Shown here in pieces: positions 54,931-62,369 of a DNA stretch of 64,000 bases (its first letter is position 1; every line of letters begins with the position of its first letter). A program made the position numbers and the translations under genes. The stretch lies in the NCBI RefSeq assembly GCF_000421485.1, contig NZ_ATXC01000001.1, positions 186,001 through 250,000 on the forward strand, in the 5' to 3' direction. The notes below the pieces were generated by a model. It was given only the letters and a program-made list of their open reading frames with translations, ran no database searches and was not told where the DNA came from. This DNA is from Desulfurobacterium sp. TC5-1 (GTDB taxonomy: Bacteria > Aquificota > Aquificia > Desulfurobacteriales > Desulfurobacteriaceae).

Positions 54931-55236
54931 ATGCTAACAACGGAAAGAAAAGTTAGGTTGACGGATAAAGAAATTACGAAGATAAAAGAAGCTATTTTAT
55001 CTGTGGATCCCACTGCCGAAATTATCCTTTTTGGCAGTAGAACGGATTTGAGTAAAAGGGGAGGTGATATAGATATTCTTGTTATCTCTTCAAAGATTGA
55101 CTACAAAAATAGAAGAAGAATAAGAGTTAATCTCTTTAAAGAATTGGGTGACAGGAAGATAGACCTGATCATTACCCCTGATCCTTCTAAAGATGTTTTT
55201 ACGAAACTTGCTTACAAGTACGGAGTTAAATTGTGA
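54931..55236 (+). CDS. mntA: MNT-domain nucleotidyltransferase, antitoxin
   Basis: 101 residues. Minimal nucleotidyltransferase core: I-I-L-F-G-S-R then G-G-D-I-D-I-L-V. In HEPN-MNT systems such proteins neutralise the HEPN toxin by adding nucleotides to it. AAGGAG lies 12 nt before the ATG. Stop overlaps the HEPN gene (GTGAAC region, 4 nt). Confidence 0.85.
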   Translation: MLTTERKVRLTDKEITKIKEAILSVDPTAEIILFGSRTDLSKRGGDIDILVISSKIDYKNRRRIRVNLFKELGDRKIDLIITPDPSKDVFTKLAYKYGVKL

Positions 55237-55688
55237 ACATTGGAGAGAGAAAAGAGGTATTTTGTCAAAACTTGAAGCTTCTCAATAAGAGTATATACTG
55301 GCTGAAAAGATCCATTCAGAGAGTTAAGGCTGCCGGAAATTTCGAGAATCCTTCAGAAGAGCAACTTGAGATAATAGAAGCATTAATGAATAGATACTCC
55401 AGAGCGGTTGACATACTTATCAGCAAGGTATTGAGAAGCCTGGATTATCTGGAACTTGAGGAAATCAATAGAAAACTTGATATCGTAATAAGAGCCGAAA
55501 AAAGGGGGTTCGTGGAGGATTACAACATTCTTATAGAGATGAAAGATTTGAGAAATGAACTTGCACATGAATATCTGGAGGAGCGTTTGAGGGACAGATT
55601 GGAGGAGGTAATAGAAAAGAGTAAAAAATTGTTTGAAGTGGCGGATGAGATAAACCGCTATGTTCGGAAGTTGAAATATTGTGAGTGA
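55233..55688 (+). CDS. hepT: HEPN-domain toxin (HepT-like)
   Basis: 151-residue all-helical protein. The R-N-E-L-A-H-E-Y segment near residue 110 provides the R-x4-H-x-Y RNase motif of HepT toxins. Translationally coupled to the MNT antitoxin gene; starts with GTG. Intact by sequence. Target RNA unknown. Confidence 0.85.
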   Translation: MNIGERKEVFCQNLKLLNKSIYWLKRSIQRVKAAGNFENPSEEQLEIIEALMNRYSRAVDILISKVLRSLDYLELEEINRKLDIVIRAEKRGFVEDYNILIEMKDLRNELAHEYLEERLRDRLEEVIEKSKKLFEVADEINRYVRKLKYCE

Positions 55689-55720
55689 ATGCAATACTTG
55701 GTTGAAAAGATTACTGAATT

Positions 55721-55865
55721 ATGAAGATCAAATTAAAGGAAGCAGTATGTGCAGTTGTTGTAACCCACAACAGGAAAAACCTTTTAATGGAATGTTTAGA
55801 AGTATTGCTATTATGATATGGACAATGTAGTTAAAAGTGCATTAGAAGTTTTGAGGAAAAGGTAA
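55721..55865 (+). pseudogene. Glycosyltransferase family 2 remnant
   Basis: From 55721 the frame gives 31 residues including V-C-A-V-V-V-T-H-N-R-K-N-L-L, the classic GT2 N-terminus, ending at TGA (55814-55816). From 55818 a second short frame M-D-N-V-V-K-S-A-L-E-V-L-R-K-R ends at TAA (55863-55865) and resembles a GT2 C-terminus. The middle of the gene appears to be deleted. Confidence 0.6.
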
Positions 55866-55866
55866 A

Positions 55867-56097
55867 ATGAGAATAAAATTTTCTCGGCATGCAAAACGGC
55901 GGGCTAAACTATATAGACTTTCTCTGTTAGCTATTGAAAATGTTCTAAAAAAGGAAAATTTATCTCTTGGAAAACATGAAATTGTAGAAGAGATGGAAGG
56001 ACATAAATTTCCAATAAAAATTGTAGTTAGCGTGGAAGAGGATACAGTAATAGTGATTACTGCTTATCCTTTAAAAAGGAGGAAAAAGAAGAGATGA
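55867..56097 (+). CDS. DUF4258-like small protein, possible toxin
   Basis: 76 residues, basic. S-R-H-A-K-R-R-A near the N-terminus and V-I-V-I-T-A-Y-P near the end are characteristic of the DUF4258 fold, related to RelE-like/BrnT toxins. It overlaps the DUF2283 gene by 4 nt. This pairing recurs in bacterial genomes and is probably toxin-antitoxin-like, but no activity is shown. Confidence 0.7.
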   Translation: MRIKFSRHAKRRAKLYRLSLLAIENVLKKENLSLGKHEIVEEMEGHKFPIKIVVSVEEDTVIVITAYPLKRRKKKR

Positions 56098-56318
56098 AAG
56101 TTTATTATGACAAAGAGGTAGATGCACTTTACATCAAACTAAGTAATGAAAAGCCGGATGGAGTGATAGAAATTATAGAAGGAGTAAATCTTGATACTAC
56201 ACCAAATGGTAAGATAGTGGGAATAGAGATTTTAGATGCTTCTAAGAAAATAGATTTGAAAACAATTCTAAATTACTCTTTAGCTATAAATGAAAAAGAC
56301 CTGGCGAAAATTTTTTGA
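56094..56318 (+). CDS. DUF2283 family protein, possible antitoxin
   Basis: 74 residues. Y-Y-D-K-E-V-D-A-L-Y-I-K-L-S then G-V-N-L-D and G-K-I-V-G-I-E-I-L-D-A-S is the DUF2283 signature. Coupled to the DUF4258 gene. The predicted partner role rests on the conserved neighbourhood. Confidence 0.78.
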   Translation: MKVYYDKEVDALYIKLSNEKPDGVIEIIEGVNLDTTPNGKIVGIEILDASKKIDLKTILNYSLAINEKDLAKIF

Positions 56319-56440
56319 TAAATAGAAGGTTAGTTAGGATTAGAGGTAAATGGCTGAAGGCATGAGGCTGAAGAAGGTGAACTGTGAATGGTAAACAATG
56401 GAAGGTAGAAGGGCTGAAGGTGTAGGGCGAGGGAATTTTT
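56319..56440. repeat. Purine-rich degenerate repeat stretch
   Basis: Irregular repeats of GGCTGAAGG-type and TGAACTGTGAATGGTAAAC-type sequence. A related TGAACCGTGAATGATGAGCTGTGAAAC occurs at 56854-56880. No gene is seen. Confidence 0.5.
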
Positions 56441-56772
56441 ATGCGAGTGAAACAAAGTAATGCCTTTAAAGGATTGCCTCAAGAGGCAATAGATATAATT
56501 TCTCTTTTGAGAAAAAATAAGGCGTATATAAAATCTAAATTTCACGTAAAAAAATTGGCATTTTTGGTTCATTTGTAAGAAATGAGCAAACAAATAGTAG
56601 TGATATAGATGTTCTTGTTGAATTTGAGAAAGGACATAAAGACTTCTTCAATTATATGGGATTAAAATACTATCTTGAGAGCCTATTCAAAAGAGAAGTA
56701 GATCTTGTTATAGAGACTGCAGTTAAACCACAATTGAGAAAAAGGATATTAAACGAGGTCGTGTATGTCTAA
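56441..56772 (+). pseudogene. MNT nucleotidyltransferase antitoxin with a poly-A frameshift
   Basis: The first frame ends after H-V-K-K. Adding one A to the run at 56548-56554 (7 to 8 A) restores I-G-I-F-G-S-F-V-R-N-E, S-S-D-I-D-V-L-V-E-F-E-K-G and V-D-L-V-I to TAA at 56770. The restored length (about 110 residues) is normal for the antitoxin. A sequencing error or slippage site cannot be excluded. Confidence 0.75.
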
Positions 56773-56845
56773 ACAGAAAAGAGATTTCATTTTCTTTATA
56801 GAGGATATTTTAATGTATATCGAGAAAATAGTAGCCAGTCGGTAG
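56765..56845 (+). pseudogene. Truncated HEPN (DUF86) toxin gene
   Basis: Overlaps the end of the broken MNT gene, as in intact pairs. 26 residues, F-I-E-D-I-L-M-Y-I-E-K-I, match the N-terminal helix of DUF86 HEPN proteins before a TAG at 56843. The RNase motif region is missing. Confidence 0.6.
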
Positions 56846-56946
56846 AAAGATAATGTGAACCGTGAATGATGAGCTGTGAAACGGGAGCAGAGATGTTTGA
56901 TGAAAAGACGAGAAATAGCTTTAGGAAATAAAGTGACCTTACTGCA

Positions 56947-57014
56947 GTCATTCTGAGGCGCCCTGCGCCGAAGAATCTCAGCAAACCTTTAAAGTTTCAC
57001 TCTCAGGATGACAA
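56947..57014. repeat. Hairpin repeat unit B
   Basis: One complete unit with inner stem GGCGC/GCGCC and a partial inverted tail at 57003-57013. The downstream flank (CAGCAAACCTTTAAA) matches that of the unit at 54593, so flanking DNA was copied too. Confidence 0.85.
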
Positions 57015-57050
57015 GCCTGATTCATTCTTTGATTTTGATAAAATAAATTC

Positions 57051-57341
57051 ATGGAAAAGAAAGGCTACATTTATATTATGACAAATAAAACAAATAAGGT
57101 TCTTTATATAGGTGTGACAAGCAACCTTATAAAAAGGGTCTATGAACACAAAAATCATGTCATTAAAGGCTTTACCAGCAAATACAACTGCCATAAGCTG
57201 GTATATTACGAAATATTCGAAACTATAGAAGAAGCCATCAAAAGAGAAAAGTATCTCAAAGGTAAAAAAAGACAATTCAAAATTGATCTAATTGATAGTT
57301 TTAACCCTGAGTGGAAAGACTTATACGAAACACTGTTTTAG
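57051..57341 (+). CDS. GIY-YIG nuclease family protein
   Basis: 96 residues. Y-I-Y-I-M-T-N-K and V-L-Y-I-G-V-T-S-N-L form the GIY-YIG core, with catalytic R-V-Y-E-H-K and the distal Glu in E-A-I-K-R-E-K. N-P-E-W near the end is typical of the stand-alone YhbQ-like group. It sits between repeat clusters. Possibly a DNA endonuclease; no partner gene is adjacent. Confidence 0.85.
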   Translation: MEKKGYIYIMTNKTNKVLYIGVTSNLIKRVYEHKNHVIKGFTSKYNCHKLVYYEIFETIEEAIKREKYLKGKKRQFKIDLIDSFNPEWKDLYETLF

Positions 57342-57370
57342 TATAAAGCGACAGTAAGGACTATTCCGTT

Positions 57371-57953
57371 CGTCATTCCTATCCTTTTTCTGTCATCCTG
57401 ATCACTTTCCCTTCCCGTCATCCTGAGCATATTCCCTTCGTCATCCTGAGCGTTTCTTTTCCGTCATCCTGAGCGTTTCTTTGTCATCCTGAGCGAAGCG
57501 AAGGATCTGAGACTCTTCGGTGCACAGCACCTCAGAGTGACGAAAAGAAAACGTCATTCTGAGCGTCCCTTCCTGTCATTCTGAGCGCAAGCGAAGAATC
57601 TCATCCTGATAGTAAGACCCCGAGACTTCATTTCATTCACACAGATTCTTCGGCTACTACGTAGCCTCAGAATGACAAAAGAAAATGTCATTCTGAACGC
57701 CCCTTCCCGTCATCCTGAGCGTTAGCGAAGGATCTGAGACTCTTCAGTGCACAGCACCTCAGAGTGGCGAAAAGGAACGGATTCTTCGGCTACTACGTAG
57801 CCTCAGAATGACAATAAAAAGTCATTCTGAGCGCAAGCGAAGAATCTCCTACCCGAACACAGCGAAGAATCTCATAGATCCTTCGGACTCTGTCCTCAGG
57901 ATGACACAAAAAAAAAGTCATTCTGAGGCGCCCCGCGCCGAAGAATCTCTCCC
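57371..57953. repeat. Hairpin repeat cluster C
   Basis: About ten complete units in both orientations, including 57483, 57510, 57575-57602, 57644-57676, 57710, 57738, 57780, 57820, 57877 and 57917, plus truncated heads. Arms vary in matched pairs: ATTCT/AGAAT, ATCCT/AGGAT, ACTCT/AGAGT. Inner stems differ but stay complementary. No gene seen to 58065. Confidence 0.9.
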
Positions 57954-58065
57954 TTACTCCCTTAAATTTTATAAGCCTTTAAATTAGAGATAGATTAAAA
58001 AGCGATTGAATCAACCAAAAATAAGTTGCTAAAATTGCTGAAAATCAAATTTTGTGAGGGGAAAA

Positions 58066-58143
58066 ATGCAGGTATTTGACGTTAAAACAATGACAGTATT
58101 TTCGCATGAAGAACGGAGCAAGAATGTATTTTACCGAAGTTAA
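58066..58143 (+). pseudogene. Truncated cupin-like gene
   Basis: 25 residues (M-Q-V-F-D-V, V-F-S-H-E-E-R-S-K-N-V-F-Y-R-S) after a GTGAGGGG site, ending at TAA created at the junction with the 70-bp repeat at 58139. The N-terminus resembles small cupins, but the identification is tentative. Confidence 0.4.
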
Positions 58144-58210
58144 CCAGTTTGTTATAATACACTTTACAGGTTTTGAGCGGTAGCGCAGACTTTTCATTTG
58201 ATAGTTAGAA
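58139..58210 (+). repeat. 70-bp repeat with TATAAT, copy 1
   Basis: Shares GTTAACCAGTTTGTTATAAT, then ACAC and TTTTGAGCGGTAGC, with 59115-59186. TATAAT at 58153-58158 could act as a -10 element for the downstream MNT-HEPN pair. Confidence 0.7.
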
Positions 58211-58276
58211 TTTGGGTAAATTTCGAAGTAATGCTTATGAAAGTTTGCGTTTCCTTAATTTCCAGGAGAGCGTGTT

Positions 58277-58597
58277 GTGATTAAAGATAATGAAATTTTA
58301 GACAGTTCCCGTCTAAAATTAGAAACAATAAAAGATTTGGAGAATTTCCTGAGAAAATTTTTTAAAAACGAGAAAGTAGGAATATATCTATTTGGTTCAC
58401 GTGCAAGGGGAGATAATGCTCCTTTTTCAGATGTTGATATCGGATTTATAGCGGATAAAGATATATCAGATAAACTAATCATGCTAAAAGAAATTCTGGA
58501 AGAAAGCAATTTCCCCTATAAAGTCGATTTAGTGGATCTGTCTTCAAACAGGAAACTTCTAAAAGTTGTCTTAAGAGAGGGTAAAAAATGGCTTTAG
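58277..58597 (+). CDS. MNT nucleotidyltransferase (HI0073-like antitoxin)
   Basis: 106 residues. The core is L-F-G-S-R-A-R-G then S-D-V-D-I-G-F. GTG start with AGGAG 8 nt upstream. Overlaps the substrate-binding partner by 10 nt. Forms a second complete MNT-HEPN pair in the island, of a different subtype from 54.9 kb. Confidence 0.82.
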   Translation: MIKDNEILDSSRLKLETIKDLENFLRKFFKNEKVGIYLFGSRARGDNAPFSDVDIGFIADKDISDKLIMLKEILEESNFPYKVDLVDLSSNRKLLKVVLREGKKWL

Positions 58598-59007
58598 AAA
58601 AGCTTGTAGAAGATTTTGAAAAAGCTTTAGAAAGGCTGAGAGAAGCTTACTTGAGAACGAAAAATTCAGATAAAAATGATTACTATTTTTTTAGAGATAG
58701 TGCCGTTCAGAGGTTTGAATTCACTGTTGAAATCTTCTGGAAGTGCATTAAATCTTACTTAAGAGAGATTGAAGGAATTGAATGTAGAAGCCCTAAATCT
58801 TGCATAAGGGAGTTTTTCTCTGCAGGTCACTTGAACGAAGAGGAAACAATTCTTCTCCTTAAAATGATAGATGACAGAAATTTAACTTCCCATACGTATA
58901 GAGAAGAAGTAGCTGAACGGCTATTTTCAAAACTTGAGAAGTACATAATTCAACTGGAAAAGGTGCTTTTAGATTTACGAAGACATCTGAAGGACAAAAA
59001 AATATAA
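58588..59007 (+). CDS. HI0074-type nucleotidyltransferase-binding HEPN protein
   Basis: 139 residues, helical. D-S-A-V-Q-R-F-E-F-T-V-E is the HI0074 signature, and D-R-N-L-T-S-H-T-Y near residue 103 resembles the HEPN R-x4-H motif. Coupled to the MNT gene. Probable toxin of a type VII-like toxin-antitoxin pair. Confidence 0.82.
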   Translation: MALEKLVEDFEKALERLREAYLRTKNSDKNDYYFFRDSAVQRFEFTVEIFWKCIKSYLREIEGIECRSPKSCIREFFSAGHLNEEETILLLKMIDDRNLTSHTYREEVAERLFSKLEKYIIQLEKVLLDLRRHLKDKKI

Positions 59008-59028
59008 TGAAATGAAGATTTTCCTAAA

Positions 59029-59119
59029 ATGTACATAATCATCCTCAACTACAGCGATTGAGTGTCTGGAGAGTGCAAAGGAGCATATTACGAGAGAGGA
59101 ATCCACTTTTCAGAGTTAA
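59029..59119 (+). pseudogene. Glycosyltransferase family 2 N-terminal remnant
   Basis: M-Y-I-I-I-L-N-Y-S-D from 59029, then in another frame A-I-E-C-L-E-S-A-K-E-H from 59054. Together they match the GT2 start (I-I-L-N-Y...I-E-C-L-E-S) with a few codons lost. The remnant runs into the second 70-bp repeat. Confidence 0.5.
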
Positions 59120-59186
59120 CCAGTTTGTTATAATACACCTTAGAAGTTTTGAGCGGTAGCCCCGGATTTTTATCGTAGAATTAGAA
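59115..59186 (+). repeat. 70-bp repeat with TATAAT, copy 2
   Basis: Second copy of the element at 58139, again directly after a truncated gene. TATAAT at 59129-59134. Confidence 0.7.
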
Positions 59187-59221
59187 TGAAATCATAGTTG
59201 CTACTTAAAACGGTCATTTTT

Positions 59222-59583
59222 CTCGTCATCCTGAGGTGCCCTTTCTGTCATTCTGAGCACTTCTTTTCCGTCATCCTGAGCCCTTTTTCTGTCATTCTGA
59301 GCGAAGCGAAGAATCTCATCCTGATAGTAAGACCCCGAGACTTCATTTCATTCACACAGATTCTTCGGCTACTACGTAGCCTCAGAATGACAAAAGAAAA
59401 TGTCATCCTGAGCGCTTTCCCCTTCCTGCCATTCTGAGCGAAGCGAAGAATCTCATCCCATTACCATAGACTCTTCGGTGCACAGCACCTCAGAGTGACG
59501 AAAAGAAAATGTCATCCTGAGCACTTCTTCCTGTCATTCTGAGCGCCCATTCCTGTCATTCTGAGCGCAAGCGAAGAATCTCT
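59222..59583. repeat. Hairpin repeat cluster D
   Basis: Complete units near 59291-59317, 59359-59391, 59430, 59470 and 59555, plus truncated heads. 59291-59391 is nearly identical to 57575-57676 including the 41-nt spacer. Confidence 0.9.
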
Positions 59584-59646
59584 TTCATCAACGAAAACAG
59601 ACATGCTAAAATACGTCCACCACACAACAGACCCATAGGAAAACCG

Positions 59647-61137
59647 ATGATAACAAGACTCAAACGCAAACTCCAAAGTAAACTAAATTCAGATATCCAC
59701 TTCGCCGAACTGGTAAAGGGTGCAGGTACAGCTTTTGGATTTAGGATTCTTGGAATAGTTTTCGGTTATCTTTTTACCCTGCTTGTTACGAGAACTTTAG
59801 GTGCCAAGGCGTGGGGGATTTTTGCCCTGTGCCTTGTTGTTCTTCAAATCTCATCTGTTATCGGTCGCCTTGGAATGGATACAGCCCTTTTAAGATTCAC
59901 GGCGGAATATACAGCAAAAGAAAGACCAGACATTTTAAAAGACATTTACAAAAAGGCTTTAACGCTTGCAATTCCTTTTTCAATAATGGTTGCTGTTTCT
60001 GTCTATTTTATATCGCCTGTTCTGGCATCAGCTGTTTTCAAAAAACCTTACCTTACACCTTATTTCCATGTAGTCTCTTTTGCCATAGTTCCTTTTGTTC
60101 TTTTATGGATTCACAGGGAAAGCATAAGAGGTCTGAAAAAAATAAAGGAGTATATGCTTTTACAGCAAACAGGTATATTTGGAATAGCTCTTATACTTTT
60201 TACTGCTGGAATATATCTGATCGGCAGAAATGTTGAACTGCCAATATTTTCATATATAACTGCAATTGTAGTTTTATCTGTTATTGCATTTCTAATGTGG
60301 AAAAAGTACTTATATTATTTCTGTTATTCTAAGTTGCTTCACGCCGGGGAATCTCCAGTTCCGTGTCATTCTGAGGCATCCACCCATCCCTCTGAGTTCT
60401 CGTTCCGTCATTCTGAGCGAAGCGAAGAATCTCCCCACCCTCTACGTCATTCTGAGGTATCCTGCGCCGAAGAATCTCTATTCTCATACAAGGCCTTACT
60501 TTCCGTTTCTATCCCTATGTTATTATCAAGTTCTTTAGCCTTGATAATGGGTTGGACGGATACTGTAATGCTCGGGATGTTTAGAAGTGCTCAGGAGGTC
60601 GGAGTTTATAACGTTGCACTTAGAGTTTCAATGATAACAAGCATTACACTAATGGCAATAAATACCATTGCAGCTCCGAAGTTTGCTGAATTCTGGGGAA
60701 AAGGAGATATAAAAGGATTGGAAAAAGTTGCTCAACAGTCAACAAAATTAATTTTTTGGACTTCTTTCCCGGTGTTGTTATTATTTTTAATTTTTCCAAA
60801 GTCTATTCTTGGAATATTTGGAGAAGAATTTAAAGCAGGAACTGTAACACTGATAATATTAGTGATAGGACAATTTATAAGTAGTTCAAGTGGAGATGCT
60901 GGAGGATTTCTGAAAATGACAAATAATCAAATATTTCTACAAGGTTTAAATTTTTTTGCTGTACTGTTTAATGGTATACTTAATTATATACTCATTCCAC
61001 CATATGGGATTATTGGAGCTGCTATCGCTACTATGATAGCTCTAAATATAGCAAAACTGGTTGCAAATATATATATAAGAAAATTATATGGATTCTGGTT
61101 ATATATATACATTGGCTTTCGAGGGTATAAAAGATGA
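59647..61137 (+). CDS. Wzx-like polysaccharide flippase with an in-frame repeat insertion
   Basis: 496 residues, MATE-like/polysaccharide transporter with about 12-14 membrane segments; moves lipid-linked sugar units across the inner membrane. Between the two lobes, residues 240-278 (60365-60478) are encoded by the hairpin repeat and read H-S-E-R-S-E-E-S and similar. The 114-nt insert keeps frame, and the C-terminal lobe is intact. Whether the protein works is unknown. Overlaps the next gene by 4 nt. Confidence 0.85.
   Translation: MITRLKRKLQSKLNSDIHFAELVKGAGTAFGFRILGIVFGYLFTLLVTRTLGAKAWGIFALCLVVLQISSVIGRLGMDTALLRFTAEYTAKERPDILKDIYKKALTLAIPFSIMVAVSVYFISPVLASAVFKKPYLTPYFHVVSFAIVPFVLLWIHRESIRGLKKIKEYMLLQQTGIFGIALILFTAGIYLIGRNVELPIFSYITAIVVLSVIAFLMWKKYLYYFCYSKLLHAGESPVPCHSEASTHPSEFSFRHSERSEESPHPLRHSEVSCAEESLFSYKALLSVSIPMLLSSSLALIMGWTDTVMLGMFRSAQEVGVYNVALRVSMITSITLMAINTIAAPKFAEFWGKGDIKGLEKVAQQSTKLIFWTSFPVLLLFLIFPKSILGIFGEEFKAGTVTLIILVIGQFISSSSGDAGGFLKMTNNQIFLQGLNFFAVLFNGILNYILIPPYGIIGAAIATMIALNIAKLVANIYIRKLYGFWLYIYIGFRGYKR
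60365..60478 (+). repeat. Hairpin repeat cluster E inside the flippase gene
   Basis: One truncated head and two complete units (60407-60433 and 60446-60478), 114 nt in total (38 codons). The inner stem of the last unit is partly decayed. Confidence 0.88.
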
Positions 61138-62369
61138 GAGTAGGGATTATTGGAGCTGGTATTTCTGGTTTAAGTATTGGGCAAATGCTTAAAAGATATT
61201 TTGATGTAGAAGTTTTAGAAAAGGACAATAAAGTGGGAGGTATTGCTAAAACAAAAACTATAAATGGAGTGGCTTATCATTTAGTTGGAGGACATTGTTT
61301 TAATTCAAAAAATATAAATGTTTTGAATTTCGTTTTTACTAATATATTACCCAAGTCAGAATGGCATTTGGTAGAAAGAAAAGCTAAAATTTTCTTTAAA
61401 GGTCACCTGATAGATTATCCTATAGAATTTTCTGTGAAACAAATTGCTTGCTTTAATGAGGAACTTGCGTTTAATATAACTAAAGACTTCTTCGCCACTA
61501 AAGATGATAAGAATCCTGAAAATTTAGCGGATTGGTTTATTCAAAAATTTGGCAAAACACTGGCAGAAGAATATTTTATTCCTTATAATAGAAAGATATG
61601 GAATCAAGATCCATATAAAATGGATTATATATGGGTAAAGGATAAGTTACCTATCCCTGATAAAAAATCTTTCTTTTTATCTTTAGTAAAAAGTGTTAGA
61701 GATGATATGCCTCATTCTTACTTTTTTTATCCGAATTCTAATGATCAGTAGACATTTATAAACGCATTGGCTAGGGATTTAAGAATTGTAAAAAATTACA
61801 AAGTCGAAAGTATTGAAAAGGTAAGAAGCAAATATGTGATAAATGGAGAGAGAAACTATGATATTGTAATCAATACAATGCCGTTAAATATACTTCCTTT
61901 TGTTATAAAAGAAACTCCTATTGAGGTTAAAAATAAGTCAAAATTGCTAAAATATAATAAAGTAACAAATGTTTTGTGGGAAGCAGAACCAGTGGAAAAT
62001 ACATGGACATATTTCCCAGATAGAGAAATAAAATTCCATAGACATATTCACATAGGTAATTTTTTCGAACCTAAAGATTCAAAATACACAATTACAGAAG
62101 TAATAGGAGAGCATTCTTATGAAGATATGCTAAATTATGCAAAGAAAATAGATTATCTGATAAAACCTTTGGACTACAATGTTTCAGAACATGCATATGT
62201 TGTTTTTGATAAGAATTATAAGGATACGAAAAAATTTATTCTAAAGTTTATAGAAGACTATGGTATATATACATTAGGTAGATTTGGAGAATGGGACTAT
62301 TATAATATGGATATTTGTATAGAAAAAGCTATGAGGTTATCGGAAAAAATAATAGAGAGGTATAGCTAA
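61134..62369 (+). pseudogene. FAD oxidoreductase split by an in-frame TAG
   Basis: Protoporphyrinogen-oxidase/UDP-galactopyranose-mutase-like protein of a sugar cluster. The N-terminus V-G-I-I-G-A-G-I-S-G-L-S binds FAD, followed by G-G-I-A-K-T and G-G-H-C-F-N. After residue 205 a TAG at 61749-61751 interrupts Y-P-N-S-N-D-Q. The same frame continues without a shift (T-F-I-N-A-L-A-R-D-L) to 62369, giving about 411 residues. A CAG-to-TAG or similar change is likely. Recent pseudogene, read-through or sequencing error are all possible. Confidence 0.75.

Noticed and set aside
59198-59437. 79-residue open frame across repeat cluster D
   Set aside because: It is made almost wholly of repeat DNA (V-I-L-S-E-A-K-N-L type peptide), a known artefact of such repeats; no start signal or domain.
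54541-59583. CRISPR array
   Set aside because: Repeats are inverted, variable and spaced irregularly with shared spacer sequence; no cas genes.
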